64,000 nt of DNA from Chamaecrista fasciculata (taxonomy: Eukaryota; Streptophyta; Magnoliopsida; Fabales; Fabaceae): positions 235,568 through 299,567 of the forward strand of contig QANZ01013408.1 in NCBI GenBank assembly GCA_003254925.1. The letters run 5' to 3'. The notes under the pieces were generated by a model. That model ran no database searches, was not told the origin of the DNA, and saw only the letters and a program-made list of their open reading frames with translations. The first letter of the stretch is position 1, and every line of letters starts with the position of its first letter. Below are positions 57,123-64,000 of this stretch, piece by piece. The translations under genes and the position numbers were made by a program.

Positions 57123-57495
57123 GAAGAAGAAGAAGAAACAGAGTAATATGTATGTATCATTACGTGTCGATCCTTTCTCTGAGTTTAGTGAGGAACTTCT
57201 CGTTGTCTTCTTCAGCAACTCTTAGCAATCTCTCGATCAATTTTCTTCTCTCATGAAACCCAAATTCGGAGACATCGAATTCGTTAACCCCACCTTGTGA
57301 TGTGGTTAGCAACCCCTTTTTCAATCGACTGTAAGTAGGAAGTCTCTCGAGAGCAGCCCATTTTAAAGCTTCTTCATCGTCTTCCTCGCGAGAAGACCTT
57401 GAGAAAACTTCCATGGCGGTGTTCCTACGCCAAATCGAAGAACTGCTAGCTCGCAAGCTATTGCTAGCTTTATACACATCGCCACTAATATCCAT
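49480..57495 (-). CDS. PDR-type ABCG transporter, gene C (pleiotropic drug resistance 1-like)
   Basis: Third plasma-membrane ABC exporter of the cluster. 24 exons, transcript order: 57495-57164, 57039-56919, 56791-56703, 56467-56383, 56288-56129, 55965-55889, 55436-55383, 55282-55192, 55077-54776, 54683-54402, 54314-53998, 53580-53420, 53279-53176, 53095-52939, 52843-52748, 52662-52496, 52408-52076, 51955-51665, 51557-51474, 51317-51184, 50868-50641, 50551-50380, 50287-50033, 49737-49480. They join to 1449 aa without a stop. Walker A motifs lie at 187-195 (GPPSSGKTT) and 897-905 (GVSGAGKTT), the NBD1 signature at 325-329; NBD2 has LSTEQRKRL and MDEPTSGLD. Intron positions equal those of gene B. 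The linker between TMD1 and NBD2 is the longest of the three (exons 15-16), and the donor of exon 15 could alternatively be 18 nt earlier (52766). Substrate unknown. Confidence 0.92.
50937..51141 (+). mobile_element. tRNA-derived SINE (gene C intron 20)
   Basis: A-box-like TTTGGTCAAATTGTAA, B-box-like GTGAGTTCAAATTC, a body with CCTGACCCTGGTGAGCCC and a terminal A-tract (51134-51144). Flanking repeats (AAAAGACATCTA and AAAAGTCATAAA) are imperfect. Antisense to gene C. Different family from the SINEs at 24609 and 44494. Confidence 0.6.
53695..53966. repeat. Foldback MITE-like element, family F, copy 2 (gene C intron 11)
   Basis: Begins AGAGTAAACAGAGATATTGG and contains GTCTAGTTTACACTC paired with GTGTGTAAACTAGAC. 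About 270 bp of the 417-bp intron. No clear target duplication. Confidence 0.55.
55547..55804. repeat. Foldback MITE-like element, family F, copy 3 (gene C intron 7)
   Basis: About 258 bp with ACAACTCAATTTTTAAAACTC, CCAGTTTACAAACTTTAGTCC and the paired GTAAACTGGACTTT. Same style as 9644-9909 and 53695-53966. Confidence 0.55.
56510..56700. repeat. Small foldback-like element (gene C intron 3)
   Basis: The ends AAATTTACTTTTTAGTC and (inverted) AAAAAATAGGTTTTCTG pair roughly, with internal AAATTTAGTCCCTAAATTTC. About 190 bp. Confidence 0.4.
57083..57121 (+). repeat. (ATC)13 microsatellite in gene C intron 1
   Basis: About 13 ATC triplets followed by a GAA run, within the 124-bp first intron. 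Confidence 0.9.
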
Positions 57496-57636
57496 AATCT
57501 TCGATTCTTATTGTTATTGTTATTATATTCTTCGAGGGATCGGTGCCCCCTATGAAACTAGCAAGCTGTTATCGATGTTCCCAGCTTCTTTATTTTCTGT
57601 TTTTTTTTTTTTCACTACCGAAAACAGAGGAGTGTG

Positions 57637-57652
57637 TGTATATATATATATA
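57637..57652 (-). promoter_or_regulatory. Possible TATA region of gene C
   Basis: Alternating TATATATA on the minus strand about 145-155 bp upstream of the ATG, inside a GT/TA microsatellite, so its promoter role is uncertain. Confidence 0.25.
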
Positions 57653-57695
57653 TGTGTGTGAAATGAGAATAGACAGAGAATCAATGGAAGTGAAA

Positions 57696-57769
57696 GGTCA
57701 AGGGAAATGAAAGAAAAGAGAAAGAGGGGAGTGTTTTGAAGAAGAGGAAGAGAGAGAGAGAATAGTCAA
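57696..57769 (-). promoter_or_regulatory. Two W-box cores upstream of gene C
   Basis: TTGACC at 57696-57701 and TTGACT at 57764-57769 on the minus strand, 200-275 bp upstream of the ATG. Both fit the WRKY core TTGAC(C/T). Consistent with, but not proof of, stress induction. Confidence 0.3.
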
Positions 57770-57900
57770 AAGATTCAAAATGGGAATTTTTTCGGTTTGG
57801 CGATGAGGTTTATTGAAAATAGTGTGAGCTGTGAGTATATGATAAAGATGAGTGACGATGAGGAAGACAAGTTTAGGTGGTTTTAATTTTTTTTTCTGTT

Positions 57901-58456
57901 GTCCAAAGTACTAATTTCGTCCCAAAACTTTACACAAACTGTCAATTTCGTCCCCAATCTTTTTTTGCTGTCAACTTCGTCCCCAAACTTTACACCAACT
58001 CTCAATTTTATCCCCAATCTTTTTTTTCTGTCAATTTTATCCCCAAACTTCACATCAACTGTCAATTTCGTCCCCGATCTTTCACAGTTTCGTCAATTTT
58101 ATCCTTTGACTAATTTCTTTTAATAAATTAACGACAGTCTGCATCCTGTTTTTGAATCTAAATTANTGACTAACTTTTTTTAATAAATTAACGGCCGACT
58201 GCATCCTGTTTTTAAATCTAAGTTAGGATTTGAGTTTCTTTTTCTATCAATTTTACATTATATATTGTTAGCCACATAGATTTTGTCGTCAATATTTGGT
58301 TAAAGTAAGAGCAAAGGATAAAATTGACCAAAATGTGATAGACTAGGGACGAAATTGACAGCAAAAAAATTTTGGGGACGAAATTGACAGCAAAGAAAGA
58401 TTAGGGACAAAATTGACAGCAAGTGTAAAGTTTGGGGACAAAATAGGTACTTTTGA
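57901..58456. mobile_element. Foldback MITE, family D, copy 2, with internal 60-bp duplication
   Basis: 556 bp with arms of CAATTTCGTCCCCAA units on one side and TTGGGGACGAAATTGACAG on the other. Flanks TTTTTCTGTT and TTTTTCTATT match at 9 of 10. The centre holds a tandem pair at 58107-58166 and 58167-58226 that the copy at 5366-5717 has only once. It lies ~400 bp upstream of gene C. Confidence 0.65.
58107..58226 (+). repeat. 60-bp tandem duplication with an N at the junction
   Basis: Both units begin TGACTAA and contain CTGCATCCTGTTTTT. They differ at several positions. The single ambiguous base of the window (58166) is the last base of unit 1, aligned with a G in unit 2. Confidence 0.75.
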
Positions 58457-58700
58457 CTTTTTCTATTTAACAAAGTTGGGGAATGTGGACCCAAATAATC
58501 GGCTTTCATGGCGTTATCACTGTCTGTCACTTCTTCTTACAAAATGAATTGAAACTATGAATTTAGAATGTATATATGTACATAGACATATCTTGTATTG
58601 TGATATATATCTGTTGACTTGGAAATCATGTGTATATAGGAAAAAATTATATAAATTTATTTATATTTTGTAAGGGTTAGGTTCAATAAACTATTACTAA
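58457..58700. other. AT-rich spacer, nothing recognised
   Basis: No features seen. Confidence 0.5.
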
Positions 58701-59619
58701 AATCACAAGAGACTCAAAAAAATTATTAGATAAATTAAAATAAAAAATTATATTATTAATTAAAATATCAAAGTGGATAATATTCAAATAATATTAATAA
58801 AGTTAATATTTTTTTATTTATAATGATAGGCCAAAAGATTAATATTAAAGTCAAATATATCTTTTATAAGAAAAAATTTTGCAAATTGAAATAAACCAGC
58901 TTGCATGCCTGTGCAACCTAACTTATTATTATTTTGTTTGAACTAAAATATTTTTTAAAAAAAAGTCAATCCAAATTAACCAATCTTAAAAAAAATCTTA
59001 ATCCAACACTCACCCCGCAAACACTCGATCACCCAATATAATACCTAAATAAGTTTTGAATAGAATATAATTGTGAAAGAACAACATATTTATATGATTC
59101 CTTGTAGAAAATGTTGTCTCTTATATTCTTTCTTAAATCTTAACCTGAAAAAAATAAAGAAAAAAAGGAAAAAAATTGTCAAGTATCCCATTTTATTGGA
59201 AAAATTGGAAAATTTTATTTGACTTTATACTTTTACAAAAAAACTAATATATATCATCAATATATATTTTTTATCATAAACCTCACATTTGACATATTCA
59301 AATTTTTCAGGCCAAAAAAAAAAGACATATTCAAATTTTAACTCGGTTTAGGTAGCTTAATAGTTTCATTTGGTCCCCACTAATTATCCAAAAAGAAAAA
59401 TTAATTGGTTTTTGTCCTTGCACTTTTATCAATATACACAAAGATTTATATTATTACATAATAATTTTAAAAATTCTTAATCTTTCATCTTTCAAAATTA
59501 TGATGTTATGATATAAGAAAAAATTGAATATAAGAAAAGTATTAAGGAGGTTAAATAATTTATTATAAATTTAAAAAATAATATTTACATACTTTTCAAA
59601 AAAAACATGAAATTTACTA
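58701..59619 (+). repeat. Long direct repeat, copy 1
   Basis: About 920 bp, from AATCACAAGAGACTCAAAAA to ACATGAAATTTACTAA, repeated at 59866-60730 with substitutions and small indels. No coding content. AT-rich. Confidence 0.8.
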
Positions 59620-59865
59620 AAGATGGTGAACTCACTTCGAATTTTTCTTTGAAAATTGTGTTCATATTTAGTAAAGATGTTCAGTAATTTGGACCAACCC
59701 ATTAATCTGTCAGAACTAACTTAATCTACAAATTTACATTAGTTTAGGTCAAGTAAACAAGTTATGGTTTGATCGTTTGAATAAAAAAAAATGAACTCGC
59801 AATGATTTGAATTGAGTTATAAGTTTTAAAATTTTAAGCTCGCTTAATGAAATAGATCACAATTG
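59620..59865. other. Spacer between the two long direct repeats
   Basis: 246 bp, AT-rich, with no primer-binding site or purine tract that would suggest an LTR element. Confidence 0.55.
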
Positions 59866-60730
59866 AAATCACAAGAGACTCAAAAAAAATAATTAAATAA
59901 ATTACAATAAAAAATTATATTACTAATTAAAATATCAAAGTGGATAATATTCAAATAATATTAATAAAGTTAGTATTTTTTATTTATAATGGTAGGCAAA
60001 AAAAATTAATATTGAAGTCAAATAAATTTTGTATAAGAAAAAATTTTACAAATTGAAATGGACCAACTTGCATGTCCCTGCAACCTAACTCATTACTATT
60101 TTTTTTAATTAAAATAATTTTTTTTAAAAAAAAAGTCAACCCAAATTAACCTGCCTTAAAAAAAAATCTTAATCCAACACTCACCCCTGCAAACACTCTG
60201 AATATAATACCTCAAATAAAATTGTTTCGAATGAAAGATACTTTTGAAAAAACAATACATATTATATATATGATTCCTTGTAGAAAATGTTGTCTCTTGT
60301 ATTCTTTCTTAAATCTTAACTTATGAAAAAAATAAAGAAAAAAAGGAAAAAAATATTTGACTTTATACTTTTACAAAAAACTAATATATATCATCAATAT
60401 ATATTTTTTATCATAAACCTCACATTTGACATTCAAATTTTAACTTGGTTTAGGTAGCTTAATAGTTTCATTTGGTCCCCACTAATTATCCAAAAAGAAA
60501 AATTAATTTGTTTTTGTCCTTGCACAGTTGCACTTTTATCAATATACACAAAGATTTATATTATTACATAATAATTTTAAAAATTCTTAATCTTTCATCT
60601 TTCAAAATTATGATGTTATGATATAAGAAAAAAATTGAATATAAGAAAAGTATTAAGGAGGTTAAATAATTTATTATTTTTTAAAAAAATAATATTTACA
60701 TACTTTTCAAAACACATGAAATTTACTAAT
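59866..60730 (+). repeat. Long direct repeat, copy 2
   Basis: About 865 bp, clearly homologous to 58701-59619 along its length, including GGTAGCTTAATAGTTTCATT and AGTATTAAGGAGGTTAAATA. It is slightly shorter because of deletions in its 3' half. Confidence 0.8.
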
Positions 60731-61684
60731 CAAATGATATTTTTTTGGCCAGAAAATAATTAAATTATATTGACTTAATTGATAATTGATTATATAAGCA
60801 TTAGTTAGAAGTTTGAATAAACATTATATTATTCATGTCAAAGAACAAAAATAATGCACGTGGTGGAGTGAAATGGTGCCTATCATGCAAGTATAGCAAT
60901 TTATTTGAATAATCAAAGATAATTAGAAGAAAATTAAACTAGATATATCAAATAAATTTTGAAGAATATAGTTTTCTAAAATCTTGCCACGTACCACTAG
61001 AGTTCAAATCGTCCATCATAGTCATAGTAGGAAAACAAAAACTTCAAATTCAAGTTACGTCATATAAAATGGAAAAGACCACCAAGTTGATCTTTCAGGG
61101 CTAAAGCCGCCTTGGTGAAAATAGTTTAATAAATAAATATATAAAAATATTTGATGTATGACATATGAGGTTAATTTTCTTCACATGAAAGATTTGATAT
61201 CATTTCAAAGGACTAACTTTATATATATTTTTTTTGATTTTTTGATAAATAGGACTAACTTTTTTTTTTTGGTTAGTACTTAGTAGGACTAACTTTTTAT
61301 TTAATTATACACATAAATTGATAAAAGTCAAGAAAGTCAGCCACAAGGAAGGAGACAATATTATTACAATCAACATTGAGATGTAATTTTCTTTGAAATG
61401 TCTAACAATTAATTATCAATTGGTAAAAAAAAAAATTAGAACCAAGATGGGATTAAATTATATATACATCTACACCTTTTTTCTTGTTCTTGAAGATGTT
61501 ATTTTTTTGGCCAGATTTTCTTAAAGTTGTTCATGTGAATTTTTGATATATATACACTAACTAAGTTAGAAAATGATTAACTACTCTGGCACATAATATG
61601 GCTTTCTTTTTATTGAAAACATAACTTAATAGGAGGTTCTATTTTTAATGAAAATAACAAATTTGATTTATTTTAATTTTTTTT
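60731..61684. other. AT-rich spacer, nothing recognised
   Basis: No gene or sharp repeat, apart from the left target repeat of the next SINE (61667-61684). Confidence 0.5.
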
Positions 61685-61877
61685 TAACTCAACACTACTC
61701 AAAATATTTACTGTCAGTAACAGTGACTAATCTCTTTGCTGACTTGTAGATACTTCAATGAGTAAGACAATTAGCCCAAAGATTTAAAAAGTTGCTCCAT
61801 AGCCAAAGTCAATAATCGAATCTCTGGCATTTGGTTAAGGATAGACAAGTCCTTACTACTCGACTACACTTCTTGGG
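61685..61877 (-). mobile_element. tRNA-derived SINE, short copy of the family seen at 41727-42445
   Basis: On the minus strand: A-box-like TAGTCGAGTAGTAAGG, then TTGTCTATCCTTAACC, B-box-like GAGATTCGATTAT, and an A-rich tail. 18-bp target repeats TTTATTTTAATTTTTTTT (61667-61684) and TTTATTTTAAGTTTTTTT (61878-61895) differ at one base. Confidence 0.75.
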
Positions 61878-61895
61878 TTTATTTTAAGTTTTTTT

Positions 61896-62408
61896 AAACA
61901 AATATATGATATATCTTGATTGAAATAAATTATGTTTAAAAAAATAAAATAGAACCGAGGTCTTATTTTAATCGTTCAGATCAGCTGATGAGCTGTGTTG
62001 GAATGTTGGATAGAAGATTTGTAAGACAAAGTTTATAGGGATAATCATGTGAAAACACTCTAGTGAAAAGACGTTTCAAAAGAGTAAGTGTGCAAGCGTA
62101 TATAAAAGAGTATCTGATTTCTTTTAGGATTTTTTTTATATATATAGGAGGGGAACCCTGAAGATAGTCTGTCAGTGTAAATTGGACAAACACCCAAGAT
62201 ACTCGAAATGGGATCCCAAGAATCTCAAGATATAGATCTATGAATAAATCAGACCATAGGATGATAGAAGACAACCTGACGGTCGCCCCATGGGCAGGAT
62301 GTCAAGTCCTTAATATATCACTAATCCCTCCCTCTGAAGAACAATGAAAAAGACAACGTTAATCGGACAAGTTCTAGAGTAAAGTATATCATATTTCATT
62401 ATAAAAAT
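61896..62408. other. Spacer with a moderately GC-richer unrecognised stretch (62140-62330)
   Basis: The stretch (GATAGTCTGTCAGTGTAAA, GACGGTCGCCCCATGGGC) stands out in composition but has no long frame, terminal repeats or recognised motif. Possibly a transposon remnant. Confidence 0.35.
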
Positions 62409-62965
62409 CAATGTTGTCATGACCGAACCGTTCAAAGACTTGGACAAATATTCAGTTCACGATTTGATTAGTTTAACCGATTGAATCATCGGTTGAATAA
62501 GATGATGCAATAAATAATAAATATTAATTACTTTTAATATATATAAAATATCAACATTATATGCATACAATTTAAATTAATAATTCAACATTTCTTTTTT
62601 ATTAAACTGAAATATAGTACGTTACAAGAATAATACAAAGATATAAATTAAAGAGGACATAACATATATATAGCTAAATATATAGGTTTTTAAATATAAT
62701 AAATTTTATGCAAATCAAGCAAAATTTTAATAAAATAAAATAAATTAAGTGAACTTTATATCTAATTTAATTAAATTTTTATTTAAAAGTTAAAATGTGA
62801 AATTATTAAAAAAAATTTGGTGGACAGTTGGACCGTCAGTTCAACGATTCTGGTCGGTTAAATCCAGTCTAATTGTTAATTTGGTTTCTTATATTGAACT
62901 AATTCGTTGTAGTAGTTGGTTGACGATTGGATCAATCAGACTGTCCATTGTTCCAAACAACACTG
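62409..62965. mobile_element. hAT-like MITE with 8-bp target duplication
   Basis: 557 bp with ends CAATGTTGTC and AACAACACTG (inverted, one mismatch), the CARTGTTG-type terminus typical of hAT elements. Perfect 8-bp flanking repeats ATAAAAAT at 62401-62408 and 62966-62973. The arms contain related GAACCGTTC/GTTCAACGATTC and ACCGATTGAATC/GATTGGATCAATC blocks. The centre is AT-rich and has no transposase. Confidence 0.7.
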
Positions 62966-62973
62966 ATAAAAAT

Positions 62974-63905
62974 CACTTAATTAAATATTTTTTATTATAT
63001 TTTGAAAGGGATGGCTGCTATCTTAGTTACATGTAGATTCCAATATTCCATCCCCTCTTGTTGCTTCCAGTTTTCACATTTTAAATAATACTAATAATAA
63101 TAATTAACAATTAATGTAGCTGGATGCCATGTGAAAAAAAAAATGACATATTAGTGAGTTAATTACACCAACGTACAAATCGTGAACATGCATGTGACCT
63201 GGATTCAAGAGTTACATATACCAAAACTTTGAAATAAGCTTCTAGAAGCTATTTTTAATGTGCATAAATAAAGGGTACAAAAATAAAATACATAATTAAT
63301 TGGTAAAAATAATAAGGCAGAGGAAACCCATTACGTGGGAGAATTGAAAATTGCAAAAATCAAGAAACATTGTGTCATGCTCCTCTTGGCTCTTGTGTTT
63401 ATGTGTAAAATCCACATGAGTTTACGAAATGTCAAAATATTTTTCATCAAAGTGACAAGAAAGTTTTGAAATTTCATTTTCCTTTTCAAACAAGGCAGCC
63501 TGAAAATGACTAAAGTTATTGAAATGACAATATGAATCTCCATGAGGACCATAATGTAATGAAATGATAAATTCAAACAATACTCAAATAAACAAAACCA
63601 TGACGCAAGAGATAATAATAATGTTGAGTTTCAAGTTTCAACAAACCCATGTGGTTAATTTAATTGAATAGTACTTTAATTAAATTTTAAATTAAATCCT
63701 ACTCCTATTTTACCCCTTTGGGAATGAATAGGAAGTACTTAATTAGAATTAATCAATTAATTAAGTGAATTAAATTGTCATTTATGTTCAAAGTCAGACC
63801 TCTTGAAGTTGAACTGTTTCTTTCTAATTAATTTTTTTAAAAAAATAACTAGATTAATTTAAAATAATCCTTCCATATTTGACTCTCTCTTCTTTTTTTT
63901 TTTTT
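62974..63905. other. AT-rich spacer, nothing recognised
   Basis: No gene. The 81-codon minus-strand frame at 63331-63576 has no recognisable domain. Confidence 0.5.
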
Positions 63906-64000
63906 ATAAATTACATTTTGATATCATGTTCTTTCAAAAGTGACACTTTGGTACTCTATTCTTGGCACGGTTAACATTTTGGTACTCTGTTTTTTTAAAA
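63906..64000. repeat. Foldback MITE, family B, copy 4, cut by the window end
   Basis: ATAAATTACATTTTGATATC, then ACACTTTGGTACTCT and AACATTTTGGTACTCTG match the left arm of family B copies. The other arm lies beyond the window. Confidence 0.6.

Noticed and set aside
9217..57495. One of the three PDR genes being a pseudogene
   Set aside because: Many short frames at first suggested decay, but joining exons at consensus GT-AG sites gives uninterrupted proteins of normal length for all three.
58701..60730. LTR retrotransposon with ~900-bp LTRs
   Set aside because: Only 246 bp lies between the copies, with no primer-binding site, polypurine tract, TG/CA ends or target duplication.

Overview
The window is nuclear DNA of a flowering plant, most likely a eudicot. 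Genes are intron-rich with GT-AG splice sites, spacers are very AT-rich, and there is a Ty1/copia retrotransposon, a TRIM, several tRNA-derived SINEs and a dense population of foldback MITEs. Species and chromosome cannot be told from the sequence. One ambiguous base (N) lies at 58166.

Layout. 1-4510: AT-rich spacer with a retroposon bearing poly(A) and target-site duplications (593-1165) and two foldback elements. 4511-6566 (+): a three-exon 2-oxoglutarate/Fe(II) dioxygenase of the AOP1-like group, intact at 316 aa. 9217-16212 (-), 32789-47735 (-) and 49480-57495 (-): three head-to-tail PDR-type (ABCG full-size) ABC transporter genes, here called A, B and C. I rebuilt all exons by eye. All three keep an open frame, giving 1436, 1438 and 1449 aa. 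18701-23696 (+): a complete copia element between A and B, with LTRs that look identical and one 1462-aa gag-pol frame. 57496-64000: spacer with a ~900-bp direct duplication, a SINE, a hAT-like MITE and one end of another foldback element.

Working together. The PDR proteins are expected at the plasma membrane, exporting small molecules (defence metabolites, terpenoids or hormones in known relatives). The dioxygenase would be a soluble tailoring enzyme. Nothing in the sequence ties it to the pumps beyond proximity, so a metabolic link is only a hypothesis.

Most notable observations. (1) Gene A lacks exactly three introns that B and C share, with exon lengths adding up to the base, which indicates precise intron loss. 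(2) Several unrelated-looking foldback families built from TTTGGTCC-like motifs carry clear 9-bp target duplications, the mark of Mutator-like transposition, and have enlarged gene B to about 15 kb. (3) A SINE family has one ~190-bp copy and one ~720-bp copy carrying ~500 bp of foreign sequence. (4) The copia LTRs end in TG...TA rather than TG...CA. I see no wholly new biological system here.
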